Source: Aquamicrobium sp. (lineage in GTDB: Bacteria > Pseudomonadota > Alphaproteobacteria > Rhizobiales > Rhizobiaceae). Taken from it: a stretch of DNA of 64,000 bases. Of the stretch, positions 16,235 to 24,711 are shown piece by piece (position 1 is the stretch's first letter; each line of letters begins with the position of its first letter). Under the pieces are notes generated by a model. That model was not told the origin of the DNA. It made no database searches and saw nothing but the letters and a program-made list of their open reading frames with translations. Location: the NCBI RefSeq assembly GCF_023954335.1, contig NZ_JAMLIE010000001.1:1302001-1366000 (forward strand), in the 5' to 3' direction. The translations under genes and the position numbers were made by a program.

Positions 16235-16605
16235 TCGTCGTCGCCCCCATCCGCAATCATGCTTTTTTTAAGAATCCGCAGTTCCAGCGCCTGCTCGGCG
16301 ACGACCTCCTTGAGATCGCGCGCCTCCTTGCGCAGAACCTTCACCTCGTCGCTGGTGGCGGCGCGCGCCGTATCCCCGGCAAGCCGCTTCTTGCCGGCTT
16401 CCAGGAATTCCTTCGACCAGGTGTAATAAAGGCTCTCCGCGATCCCCTCGCGCCGGCACAGCGCCGCGATCGACTCTTCGCCGCGCAAGCCCTCCAGCAC
16501 GATGCGGATCTTCTCCTCGGCCGAATATTGCTTGCGGGTTGCGCGGCGGATGTCTTTGATGACCTGCTCTGCCGGCGCTTTCCCGGTTCCGGATTTCTGT
16601 CTCAT
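16231..16605 (-). CDS. IS3-family transposase OrfA (HTH and leucine zipper)
   Basis: 124 residues with an HTH_Tnp_1-type helix-turn-helix (YSAEEKIRIVLEGLRGEESI then CRREGIAESLYYTWSKEFLE) and a C-terminal coiled coil (LRKEARDLKEVVAEQALEL). It binds the element's ends and works together with OrfB. Intact from ATG 16605 to the ATGA overlap. Confidence 0.92.
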   Translation of the reverse strand: MRQKSGTGKAPAEQVIKDIRRATRKQYSAEEKIRIVLEGLRGEESIAALCRREGIAESLYYTWSKEFLEAGKKRLAGDTARAATSDEVKVLRKEARDLKEVVAEQALELRILKKSMIADGGDDE

Positions 16606-16650
16606 CTTCGCTCCTTTGAAAGGCTACGATGAACCAGAAATCCTCCGTTC

Positions 16651-17574
16651 TCAGTTAAGCCGATTTGGTCCCATCAGTGCTGACGCCGGACAGAACCACG
16701 ACAGGTCGCCGAACCCGGCCTCCGCGGCGATCCGGCCGACCGGCACGCCGGACTGGGCCGGGTCGCTCAGCCGCCGGCGCGCCAACATCAGGCGGCGCAA
16801 CGCCACATGATCGGTGAAGGAGGTGCCTTCATCGGAAAACAGCGACCGCAGATAGCGCGGCGAAATGCCGTGCCGCATGGAGATCCAGCGCGGCGACAGG
16901 CCGGGGTCGGTCAGGTTCCGCTCTATGTCCGCCTTGATCGCGCGCAGCCGCGCCACCCGCGCCCCACGGCCGCGCGCGATCGCCTCCGCATCGCGATCCG
17001 CGCCGATGGCCAGCAGCGCCAGGTCCTGCAAGTGGACGGCGGACAGGTCCAGATCGGCCGGCGGCAGCAGCGCCGCCTCCTTGTGCACCGCCTGCGCATA
17101 GGCCAGCATCAGCCGCCATTGCGGCGTCAGCGCGATCTGGCTGCGCAGCGACAGCTTGTCCGCCGCCGGGCCGAGCGCCGCGCGCGGCAGCGACAGGTAG
17201 AAGGCATTGGTGTGAAGTCCGTCGAAGCGTGCGATGCCGGGCTGCTCGGTCGGATCGAGATAGATCGAGCCGGGGCCGCAGTCCTGTTCCCCACCTCCGC
17301 GCTGGCGGATGCTGAAGCCGCCGGAAAGGGGAACATGGAGCAGGATGTTGTCGCCGGTCGCGGTGGCGAGCGCCGCCGTCCGCTGCGTCACGCAGGAAGA
17401 GTGGGTTGTGTCGGCCAACACCGCGTTCCCGACCAGCGCGATCGAGGTCCGGGACGAATACTCTTCGCCTGCCGGCGTGATCTGGAGATGGCAGATCTGC
17501 GTGCAGGCCGCCTCGAACTCCTCCACCCGCCGGGCGGCGTCCATGTCTTCGGTTCGCAGGACGAAATGGCTCAT
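16651..17574 (-). pseudogene. AraC-family transcriptional regulator, 3' end replaced by the IS element
   Basis: Start at the ATG 17574 (MSHFVLRTEDM). An N-terminal AraC-binding-like domain (GNILLHVPLSGGF, DPTEQPG) and both C-terminal HTH motifs (GISPRYLRSLF and AAEAGFGDLSWF) are visible. Host homology stops at SWF, exactly at the IS boundary 16692. The last 14 codons down to the stop at 16651 come from the IS end. The usual NRAFRRRFG...P ending of the second HTH is lost, so DNA binding is probably impaired. It cannot be assigned a target. Confidence 0.85.
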
Positions 17575-17712
17575 GGCGGGAACAACGGTTTGGCAGGAGC
17601 GCCTGTGTCGAAAGCTCGCGGGTTGCAGGGGCGCTGTCAACCGGGAAAGACTTCGCTTTCATATGGCGCTGGCCGCCGCCACTCCCGTCGATGCACCGGG
17701 GTGGCCGATCTC

Positions 17713-19116
17713 TCAGTTCGCCCGCGAGGTTTCGTAGAGCACGCCGATATGGGTTTCGAGAAAGCTGCGGCGTTCGCGCCGGACGGCTTCCTGGCCGGCC
17801 TCGTAGTTCCCCATGGTCTTCTGGCGCCGCTCGAAAGCGGCAAAGGCGGCGCTGGAGACGGGCAGCGCCTGCCTGAAGGCGAGCGCGTGTCCGACCGCTA
17901 GGCGTGCGGCTGCCGTCAGGATGTATTCGACCTGCACCGGATTGTCGCCGGCGGCGGCCGCCGCCTCGCGCGCCGCTTCCAGCATGGCCGCGACGCCCGG
18001 CGCGTCGGGCCCCTGCGGTCCCTGACGCATCTCCGCCACGGCAATGTAGAATCGTGCGAGCGCGGCGTTCGCGGGGTTGCCGGCCGCTTCGGCCGCCTTT
18101 TCGCTCTCGCGGAACAAGGCTGCGACGCTTTCAAAGTCACCGCTTCTGAACAGGATCGCCGCGCGCTGGACGAGCAGCGAATATTGCGCCTCCGGCGTCG
18201 TCGCGTAGTCGGCGATATTGCGCAGGGCTGCATCGGCCAGAGCCGGGTCGTCCACGAAAAGGGCGCTCGCTCCAAGGCGGATGAAAACGCCCCAGACCAC
18301 CTTGTCCGTCAGGTCGACGACGAGATCCGGATAGAGCGTGACGATCGAACGGCCGTCCCACGGCTCGCTTGAAAGAAGGTCCACGGCTTCGCGCAATGTC
18401 GCCACTGCCTCGCGATGCCTGCCTTCGACACCGTATGCCGCGCCGGTGATGGAGCGGCACCAGGCGTTGACCAGCCGCTCCGCGCCGAGGCTCAGTCCCG
18501 AATTGTCGGGCAGCATCGCGCGTGACGCGAGCGCGATGGCGCTCCCGGTATCGCCGGCAACCAGTGCGGCTTCCGCCTTTTGCAGAAGGTCGATGGCGAC
18601 CTGCGCCACGGAAGGCAGGACGTCGGCATTCCTGGCGGCCAGCCAGCCGCGGATTTCCGCTTCGAGGTCCGCCCGCGCCTGCGCGCCGAATCGCTGTTCG
18701 AGCCACAGCGACGCGATGGTCGCCTCGTCGGCCGCCTCGTCGTAGCGCCCGAGTTCGGCCAGCGCATATGCGCGAGAGACGATCAGCGCGTTGCGAATCT
18801 CGGTGTTGGGCTCGGCCGCGGCGTTGACGAGCGCAAGCCCCTCGTCGGCGAGTTGCAGCGAGAATGCGGCATTGCCCTCGAACCGGGCCGTATCGGCGTA
18901 GATCGCGTAGACGAAACCGAAACCGGGATCGAGCCGACCATTATGCGGAGCAGCGCGCAATCCCGCGCTGAGCACGGCGCGCACGTCGGCGTAGCTCTTT
19001 TTCTCCTGATAGGCGGAAAGAGCACGGTCGACGAGTTCGAATGGATCGACATGATGGGCTGCGGCCGGATTGCCGAACGCGACCAATCCAGCCGTGAGCA
19101 AGGCGCGGAGATTCAC
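17713..19116 (-). CDS. exported TPR-like repeat protein, partner of the CHAT protease
   Basis: 467 residues from the GTG at 19116, which overlaps the CHAT gene stop (GTGA) and gives a signal peptide (MNLRALLTAGLVAFGNPAAA). The rest is almost wholly alpha-helical with TPR-like pairs (ARLDPGFGFVYAIYAD region, SRAYALAELGRYDEAADEA, EGRHREAVATLREAVDLL, AILFRSGDFESVAALFRESE). CHAT proteases commonly act with TPR proteins that dock substrates or regulators, so this is probably a dedicated partner. Parts of its C-terminal tail occur at 2590-2745 and 11897-11962 as remnants. Confidence 0.82.
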   Translation of the reverse strand: MNLRALLTAGLVAFGNPAAAHHVDPFELVDRALSAYQEKKSYADVRAVLSAGLRAAPHNGRLDPGFGFVYAIYADTARFEGNAAFSLQLADEGLALVNAAAEPNTEIRNALIVSRAYALAELGRYDEAADEATIASLWLEQRFGAQARADLEAEIRGWLAARNADVLPSVAQVAIDLLQKAEAALVAGDTGSAIALASRAMLPDNSGLSLGAERLVNAWCRSITGAAYGVEGRHREAVATLREAVDLLSSEPWDGRSIVTLYPDLVVDLTDKVVWGVFIRLGASALFVDDPALADAALRNIADYATTPEAQYSLLVQRAAILFRSGDFESVAALFRESEKAAEAAGNPANAALARFYIAVAEMRQGPQGPDAPGVAAMLEAAREAAAAAGDNPVQVEYILTAAARLAVGHALAFRQALPVSSAAFAAFERRQKTMGNYEAGQEAVRRERRSFLETHIGVLYETSRAN

Positions 19117-20753
19117 GAATGCCCCCCTTCGCCGACGACCATGAACGGCGCCCATGCTGACGGATGGGCGAGAGACTGGTCGCTCTCGTCCTCCATCAGG
19201 GACAGCATCGTCTGCCGTAGCGCCTGAGAACGCCCGATGCTCGCATCCTCTGCGATCCGCGAGAGCGTTCCGGTCGTCAGGCGCGCGGCCGCATCGTCCC
19301 GCACCGGCCAGTGCGAAACCAGGATAGACCGCGCCCCGGCATAGAGGAACGCCCTTGCCAGGCCGGACAGGCCCTCGGCGTCGGGGCGCCCGTCGGTGCC
19401 GGCCGTGTTGCAGGCGGACAGGATCACCCAGTCGCTCGACAGGCGAAGTTCCGCGATCTCCGAAGCCGTCAGCAGGCCGTCATCGTCCGGCGAGGCCGCA
19501 TCGGGCGGCGTGAGCACGAGCGCGGGTTCCGCAAGCCCGGAAAGCTCACCGGAAAGCAGGCCGTGGGTGGCGAAGGCAACGACCGAGGTTGAGGAAAGAT
19601 CGAGCGCCTTGACGTTGGCTTCGGTGGCGGCTTCGGCGAGGTGAAGGCTTTCCTCCCCCGCTCCGAGCGCCATGGCGAGCCGGCGCAGTTCCGGCCCGGT
19701 CTGGGGGAGCGAGGGAAGGCTGCGGACAGCCGAGACATCGGACAGCATGCCCCGGAAGAAGTCCGAGCCGGGCGGCGGCACGGCTTCCTCCGCCGCGATC
19801 TCCGCGCCGAGGACCGGCGCGCCGATGCCGGCGAAGGGATTGCGCCTGACGGCCGCCTCGCCGCGGTCGGCCCGGATCGTCGAGAGGCTCGCGACCGTGG
19901 GCAATGTCGTGGTTGCGAAGCGCCTGACCAGCCACGCCGTCTCCCGCATCGCCGCCGGATCGGTATCGGCGCCGCGCGGGCGCTGCGAGACCAGCACCGA
20001 AAGAGGCAGGCCGGAGAGCGGCCCGTCCGTCACGGCGAATACATGCAACTTGCCGCCGAGGATCGCCTCCACCGGCTCGATGAGCTGCGTATACAGGAAC
20101 CAGGCATTCGTCCGGTCGAACGGGGCGATGCGCGGCCGATCCATCCCCTCGACCAGTGTCACGGCGCCGCGCGTGCGCGCATGCGGATCGAGATCTGCCC
20201 GCAGGTCCGCGACGATGTCGCCGAGCCAGTCGCGCGAGAGCGAACTCTCGAACCACAGGCTGTCGTCACGGTCGAGCGCCCAGACGAAGGTGGCGGAATC
20301 CGTGCTCAGAAAGAAAAGCAGTGCCTCGTTCTCGTGCAACTGCGCCTGCACGGTCGCGATGTCGACAGGGGCCGGATTGGCTAGCTCGGCATAGCGCGGA
20401 AACTCCGCCGCCAGCTTCGTGTCGATGGCGGCGATCTCTCCGTTAAGGGAGTCGATCTCGCCGCGCAGCCGCACCGCCGTATTGGCATCGCGAACGGTCG
20501 AAAGCTCGGCCTCGCGGATTGCGACGGCGGACAGCAGATCCTGCCGGCTGCGCACGATGGCCGCCAGTTCCGGATCTCCCGTCGCCTCGCGCAGACCGAG
20601 CTGATGCAACGCCTTGCCCGCGGACGACAGGGAGGCCCATTGCGCCGCCCTGAACGCTTCGTTGATCGAGTCGGCGCATGCGGCGTTGAACGGTGCGGCC
20701 GCCAGCATCGCGCAGAACAGGTATGGAAGCACTGCTCCCGCTTCGAATCGCAT
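19113..20753 (-). CDS. exported CHAT-domain (caspase-like) protease
   Basis: 546 residues from the ATG at 20753 (MRFEAGAVLPYLFCAMLAAA...ACA, a signal peptide). A helical region with coiled-coil character (about 35-135) leads to a CHAT domain. The catalytic His is H397 in VAFATHGL and the catalytic Cys is C448 in ILSACNTAG. SGLARAFLYAGARSILVSHWPV, a family hallmark, follows. CHAT enzymes are cysteine proteases of the caspase/separase clan; export suggests a periplasmic role, unlike cytosolic Craspase-type CHATs. Translationally coupled to the TPR gene behind it. Its 5' end is duplicated at 21652-21740. Confidence 0.9.
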   Translation of the reverse strand: MRFEAGAVLPYLFCAMLAAAPFNAACADSINEAFRAAQWASLSSAGKALHQLGLREATGDPELAAIVRSRQDLLSAVAIREAELSTVRDANTAVRLRGEIDSLNGEIAAIDTKLAAEFPRYAELANPAPVDIATVQAQLHENEALLFFLSTDSATFVWALDRDDSLWFESSLSRDWLGDIVADLRADLDPHARTRGAVTLVEGMDRPRIAPFDRTNAWFLYTQLIEPVEAILGGKLHVFAVTDGPLSGLPLSVLVSQRPRGADTDPAAMRETAWLVRRFATTTLPTVASLSTIRADRGEAAVRRNPFAGIGAPVLGAEIAAEEAVPPPGSDFFRGMLSDVSAVRSLPSLPQTGPELRRLAMALGAGEESLHLAEAATEANVKALDLSSTSVVAFATHGLLSGELSGLAEPALVLTPPDAASPDDDGLLTASEIAELRLSSDWVILSACNTAGTDGRPDAEGLSGLARAFLYAGARSILVSHWPVRDDAAARLTTGTLSRIAEDASIGRSQALRQTMLSLMEDESDQSLAHPSAWAPFMVVGEGGHS

Positions 20754-20812
20754 GCCGGCCTCCCGATCACCCACGACGAATATTCGCGTCAAACAAGAAC
20801 AGAACAAGGGCG
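20724..20812 (-). repeat. direct repeat, copy A (5' end and leader of the CHAT gene)
   Basis: About 88 bp covering the leader, Shine-Dalgarno sequence, start codon and first ten codons of the CHAT gene. It is roughly 90 percent identical, by eye, to 21652-21740 in the same orientation. The two copies flank the membrane-protein gene at 20847-21578. Confidence 0.8.
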
Positions 20813-20846
20813 GCGGCGCGGAGCCGGCCCCCGGGTACGGTCCGGA

Positions 20847-21578
20847 TCAGCCGGGCGGCAGGCAGACGCCCTCATAACCGCGCCCGATGGTCGAGAGCAT
20901 TCGCGACGGGCGGGCAGGCGGGCGGCAGGCGACGACGGTCAGCCCGTTGGGGTTTCCCGGCAGCGACGACAGATAAGCCTGTCCCGGATCGAAACGCGCG
21001 ATCTGGCCGGGCTCGATCGTATGACTCTGCGCGCAGGGCGCGGGGTTGACCTCGCCCGGCAGGCAAAGGCCGACCGTGATCGGTTCGTCGCAGATATTGG
21101 TGACCTCACGTGGCTGTGTCCGACCCGTCATGCCCCGCGTGCAATGGTTGACATCCGCTCGCAGCGAGAGACGCTGGTAGCTGCCCGTCACCCGGTCGAG
21201 AAACGGCGGAAGCAGGGCGGCCGTCGCAACGCCGGTTAGCAGGCAGGCCCAGAGCGGAATACCCGGCGCCCGGCCCGGACGATGACTGACGCTCAGCACA
21301 GCGAGAGCCATCCACGCCCCGATGAAGATCCGTCCCTCGGTGATGACCGGCAGGTCGGGCAACCCGGGCACGGCCCGCCACGCCCCCGCGAGGAAGACGA
21401 GCGCGGGGGGAATGACATAGGCCGCCGCGCCGCCGATCAGGATCACCTTCCAGGCCGGCAGGCGCGGCCTGAGAGACCGCGCGCGCAGCACGATGGCGGT
21501 CAGGGCAGTCAGGATTCCGGTGAAAACGGCGCCGGGAAGAAGCTCTGGCAAAAGGCGCCCTCGCTGGCCGGACGCCAC
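20847..21578 (-). CDS. multi-pass membrane protein with exported C-terminal cysteine domain, unknown function
   Basis: 243 residues from a GTG at 21578 (weak ribosome site; a later start is possible). Four hydrophobic segments fall at about 12-32, 43-65, 82-100 and 108-126. A soluble C-terminal part of about 110 residues has six cysteines (VNHCTRG, NICDEPITVGLC, APCAQS, VACRPP, GVCLPPG). It lies just upstream of, and on the same strand as, the CHAT-TPR pair, between two copies of the CHAT leader. No family was recognised. It may be a membrane partner of the CHAT system. Confidence 0.68.
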   Translation of the reverse strand: MASGQRGRLLPELLPGAVFTGILTALTAIVLRARSLRPRLPAWKVILIGGAAAYVIPPALVFLAGAWRAVPGLPDLPVITEGRIFIGAWMALAVLSVSHRPGRAPGIPLWACLLTGVATAALLPPFLDRVTGSYQRLSLRADVNHCTRGMTGRTQPREVTNICDEPITVGLCLPGEVNPAPCAQSHTIEPGQIARFDPGQAYLSSLPGNPNGLTVVACRPPARPSRMLSTIGRGYEGVCLPPG

Positions 21579-21651
21579 GCTGCGTCCATTCGGAAACCTG
21601 ACATATGTTTACGCCGTCCTCAATGTTTTGGGTGGAATGGGTTCCGCAGAA

Positions 21652-21740
21652 TAGAAGCACTGCTCCCGCTTCGAATCACATGCCCGGCCTCCCGATCACC
21701 CGCGAGGAATATTCGCGTCAAACAAGGACAGAAAAGGGCG
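21652..21740 (-). repeat. direct repeat, copy B (decayed CHAT gene 5' end)
   Basis: Matches 20724-20812 including the ribosome-binding region and start codon. In this copy the second codon CGA has become TGA, so the reading frame ends immediately. No CHAT coding sequence follows. It is a relic of a second CHAT gene start or of a tandem duplication. Confidence 0.75.
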
Positions 21741-21841
21741 ATGATGCAAATCCGCTTGCGGGCGCGGAATTGATCGCCCGGACAGCAGGCGGTTAACGCC
21801 CGTTCAACGGGGATATCGGCACCAGCAGCTTCCTCTCGAAC

Positions 21842-22024
21842 TTATCGAAACAAGTTCCCGGTCTTGGGATTGACCTGCCGGTGGTGCTCCCTGGATGGCT
21901 TTGCCAATCCGGATTTCTTCCGGCCGGCCGGGCGCGTTGCCACAAAAACGCGGATCGCAACGAAACCCGTGACGATCAACACGATTGCGACGAGCACGAT
22001 CAGGTTTACCCATCCGGCTGACAT
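21842..22024 (-). CDS. small single-TM protein
   Basis: 60 residues with one strong membrane helix (VNLIVLVAIVLIVTGFVAIRVFVA) and a basic tail (RPAGRKKSGLAKPSREHH). An AGGAGA ribosome site lies 5 bases before the ATG. Topology is probably N-out/C-in by the positive-inside rule. No homologue comes to mind, and there is no gene partner on the same strand within 250 bases. Confidence 0.55.
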   Translation of the reverse strand: MSAGWVNLIVLVAIVLIVTGFVAIRVFVATRPAGRKKSGLAKPSREHHRQVNPKTGNLFR

Positions 22025-22208
22025 TGGCGTCTCCTATGGCGCATGATCGCACCCGCATTGGCGGCGCATTCTAGCGCAGGAATGAAACGAGACGAGCCTA
22101 AAAGAACAAGGGTCAAAATGCCGAGCCAAAGCCTGTCCTTTGCAAAAGGCTTGTCCACCAACCCGCCGCGAAAAGCACGGACTGCCCAGCCTGATCCAGG
22201 CAGCACGG

Positions 22209-22337
22209 TGCGCTTGCGGCGACCGCATCGGCACGCAAGGCAAAGCGGAAGATCGACTTGATGTGTGGCGCTACCGTGTTACCCGACAGGGGAAGCTGTC
22301 TGGAGATATCCACGTTGCGCCTGCCTCGGCTTGTGAG
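22209..22337 (-). pseudogene. remnant of a LuxR-type HTH
   Basis: The minus-strand frame reads LTSRGRRNVDISRQLPLS, GNTVAPHIKSIF and RADAVAASA, which resembles the DNA-binding helices of LuxR/GerE regulators (LTxRE, I...L.LS..TV..H...I). No receiver or ligand domain precedes it. The reading is degenerate, so this is a low-certainty relic. The remaining bases from 22025 to 22523 contain nothing else I recognise. Confidence 0.35.
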
Positions 22338-22523
22338 GTTGGAGCAAGAGCGGCGACGCGGAGCTAGTCGTCGGCGCATCTGAGGCGGCCGAACGAAAGG
22401 CAGAGTTGGCGAGCAGCGGGCGATGACATTCGCTCTTGCGCGTGGCGTTCGAGCCAATATGCTCCCTGACTACCCCCTGCCAGGACTCGGGGCTGAAGGT
22501 TGTATGCCGTCAGGGAGACTTCG

Positions 22524-22718
22524 ATGCATCACCAGAGTGTTCCGGAGCTTTTCAAACGCGACCAACCCTCACCATGGAAGATCGCCATCCGTGTCATCCT
22601 GCTGATGGTCATGCTCGTTGCAGCCGCTTGGTTGATCAAGAGCAATCCGTTGACTACAGACCAGAACACCCAGGTCGGGAACAAGGATAAGAAGGTGTCA
22701 GATGAGCGGCGGTCGTGA
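22524..22718 (+). CDS. small single-TM protein
   Basis: 64 residues from the ATG at 22524, preceded by AGGGAGA at a good distance. A basic N-terminal part (LFKRDQPSPWK) precedes one helix (IAIRVILLMVMLVAAAWLI), followed by a polar, lysine-rich tail (NKDKKVSDERRS). The next tiny gene starts within its last codons. Function unknown. Confidence 0.5.
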   Translation: MHHQSVPELFKRDQPSPWKIAIRVILLMVMLVAAAWLIKSNPLTTDQNTQVGNKDKKVSDERRS

Positions 22719-22803
22719 CTGGAGAGAATATCCAATACCAGCCTGGGCATTGATCGTGTTCCTGATCGTTTTCGTTTCCGGAGCGTCCTGGCTCGCGGTT
22801 TGA
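22702..22803 (+). CDS. 33-residue single-TM micropeptide
   Basis: The ATG at 22702 lies inside the 3' end of the preceding small gene in another frame, with AAGG about 7 bases upstream. It encodes a short polar head (MSGGRDWREYPIPAW) and one helix (ALIVFLIVFVSGASWLAV). Overlap with the preceding small membrane protein suggests coupled translation of a pair. Support is the ribosome site and the clear hydrophobic helix only. Confidence 0.4.
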   Translation: MSGGRDWREYPIPAWALIVFLIVFVSGASWLAV

Positions 22804-22876
22804 GGTTTGGACAGAATCTGCCTGCAAACAGGGTAGCCGGACGTAGCGTTGGCGCGCCGCGGATGGCAGGAGGTTC

Positions 22877-23716
22877 TCACAGGCTCGACCAGTCCCGCGC
22901 CAGTTCCTCGCCGCTCATGCCTGTTATGCCCGCGGCTTCCAGCCCCGAACGCACGGCGTCGACGAGGTCCGCATTCGCCGCGGCCCTGTCGCCGGAGGGC
23001 AATGTCAGGTTGTTCTCGAAGCCGACCCTCAGTCCACCGCCCAGGAACCCTCCGGCGATCGTGCAGGCGGCTTCGTGCCGGCCGAAGGCGCACACCATGA
23101 AGCGGCGGAAGACCGGCTGGCCGGGTGCCAGAAAGGGCAGGAGATCCGCCGGCGTCGATGTCTGGCCCGTCGTGTAGCGTCCAAGCACATAGAGCACCGG
23201 CGGCTCCTCGAAAGGCACGATCCCGCGCCGGCGCAACGCGTCGAGCCGAACGGCTTCGCCCGGCTCGTAGAGAATGAATTGCGGCGCGACGCGCTCTGTC
23301 TTCATCCACAGCAGGAAGTCGGCGAACGCCGCCTCGTTCGCGGTTCCGGGCAGGATTTCGCGCAGCGCCAACGAGGCGGCCTGCGGCTTCACCGCCCGAA
23401 CGACAGCCATCTGCTCTTCCGGGCCGTAGATTCCGAGCGCCTCGGAGGTGATCTGGACCACCATGCGTTCGCCCACCTCGGCCCGGATCGCGTCGATGAC
23501 GGCATGGTAGGCGTCGGCGTCGAGCAGGTGCTTGTCCTCGCTGTCGCGGACATGGACGTGGATCATCGCCGCGCCGGCCTCCAGGCACTCGGCCGCCGTG
23601 CGCACCAGTTCGGCCGGCCCTATGGGCAGGGCGGGATGATCCGCCTTCGTCCTGCGGCCGCCATTGGGCGCGACCGCGATGGGCACACAAGGCAGAGCGC
23701 GACCGGCCGGTGGCAT
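22877..23716 (-). CDS. beta-keto acid cleavage enzyme (BKACE, former DUF849)
   Basis: 279 residues, TIM-barrel, Zn-dependent. BKACE enzymes such as Kce condense a beta-keto acid with acetyl-CoA, giving acetoacetate and a new CoA ester. Family features are APNGGRRTKADHPALP near 16-31, the zinc-site HVHVRD near 53-58, QITSEA, and GLRVGFENN near the C-terminus. GAGGG (GAGGGAAGC) precedes the ATG. It is divergent from the RpiR gene. The neighbouring aminotransferase and TAXI transporter suggest use of an amino or keto acid. The substrate cannot be read from sequence. Confidence 0.9.
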   Translation of the reverse strand: MPPAGRALPCVPIAVAPNGGRRTKADHPALPIGPAELVRTAAECLEAGAAMIHVHVRDSEDKHLLDADAYHAVIDAIRAEVGERMVVQITSEALGIYGPEEQMAVVRAVKPQAASLALREILPGTANEAAFADFLLWMKTERVAPQFILYEPGEAVRLDALRRRGIVPFEEPPVLYVLGRYTTGQTSTPADLLPFLAPGQPVFRRFMVCAFGRHEAACTIAGGFLGGGLRVGFENNLTLPSGDRAAANADLVDAVRSGLEAAGITGMSGEELARDWSSL

Positions 23717-23811
23717 ATGGGGCTTCCCTCTTCAATGATTCATTCCGATCACATATTTCCAGCATGAAACAGATGTTGCAATAGCTGCCCGGCGGCGATA
23801 GCTTTTTCCCC

Positions 23812-24711
23812 ATGGAGCAGGGAACCGTCAGGCAGAAACTCGTCGCGGATTTCGATGCGCTGCCCGGACAGTTGCGGCAGGCGGCGCGCTACGTGCTCGA
23901 CCACCCGCGCGACGTCGCGCTGCTGTCCATGCGCGAGCAGGCACGGGAGGCGGGCGTCCAGCCGGCGACGATGACGCGGCTGGCGCAGCGGATCGGCCTC
24001 GACGGATATGACAGCATAAGGGGCGTTCACGCCGCGGCGCTGCGCGGCGGCGAGCCGCGAGGCTTCACCGCCAAGGCCGGCGCGCAGGTCGAACGGCAGA
24101 AGAAGCAGGGCGACCGGGCGCTGGCGGCGGATATGCTGGGCCGGATCGCAATGCAGATGGCGGAGCTCGGCGAAGCCGACGGGCTCGACCGCCTCGAAAA
24201 GGCGGCGCGCACCCTGAGCGGAGCGCGCCGCATCTACTGCATCGGCATGCGCTCCAGCCATGCGATCGCCTGGCATCTCCACTATATCCTTTCCATGATC
24301 GGCGACCGTTCCGTCCTGCTCGACGGACCGGGCGGCACCGGCATGGACCTCGCGGGACGCATCGCGCCCGGCGACGCGCTCGTGGCTGTAAGCGTGGCGC
24401 CCTATACGAAGGCGACGGTCGAGCTTGCCCGGCTGGCGTCGTCGCGCGGCGCGGCGCTGGTCGCGGTCACGGACAGCGAGGTGTCGCCGCTGGCGCGCAT
24501 CGCGCGCGATGTCGTGCTGGTGCCGACCGACACCGCCTCCTTCCTCCACACCATGGCGCCTGCCTTCGCGGTGGCGGAAATCCTCGGCGCGCTGGTTGCC
24601 GGCCATGCCGGAGACGCCGCGCTCGCGGCGCTGGAGCATTTCGACGCCCAGGCCGAGGCGCTGGGAATTCACATTCAACCGGCACGCAAACGCAAGGCGT
24701 CCTCACCATGA
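23812..24711 (+). CDS. MurR/RpiR-family transcriptional regulator (HTH and SIS domain)
   Basis: 299 residues. The N-terminal RpiR HTH (about 1-78) includes LPGQLRQAARYVLDHPRDVALLSMR and VQPATMTRLAQRIGLDGYD. A SIS domain (about 125-265) with IYCIGMRSSHAIAWHLHYIL and SVAPYTKATVELA binds a sugar phosphate or another small ligand. The stop overlaps the aminotransferase start (ATGA), so it likely controls this catabolic cluster and the divergent BKACE gene. In similar clusters the ligand need not be a sugar. Confidence 0.92.
   Translation: MEQGTVRQKLVADFDALPGQLRQAARYVLDHPRDVALLSMREQAREAGVQPATMTRLAQRIGLDGYDSIRGVHAAALRGGEPRGFTAKAGAQVERQKKQGDRALAADMLGRIAMQMAELGEADGLDRLEKAARTLSGARRIYCIGMRSSHAIAWHLHYILSMIGDRSVLLDGPGGTGMDLAGRIAPGDALVAVSVAPYTKATVELARLASSRGAALVAVTDSEVSPLARIARDVVLVPTDTASFLHTMAPAFAVAEILGALVAGHAGDAALAALEHFDAQAEALGIHIQPARKRKASSP

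Larger units (their letters stand above)
15180..16692. mobile_element. IS3-family insertion sequence, complete
   Basis: About 1513 bp with imperfect terminal inverted repeats some 65 bp long. The left end begins TGTCCGTCGTCAG and the right end, on the other strand, TGTCCGGCGTCAG. Both continue to a shared AACGGAGG...TCTGGT[CT]CATC. Two minus-strand genes, OrfA and OrfB, overlap by ATGA. There is no matching target duplication in the flanks (gccgg left, gaacc right), and a different gene is truncated at each end. This fits an IS-mediated deletion rather than a simple insertion. Confidence 0.88.

Noticed and set aside
16807..17901. A 364-codon plus-strand frame
   Set aside because: Antisense to the AraC gene and the TPR gene's end; no protein signature.
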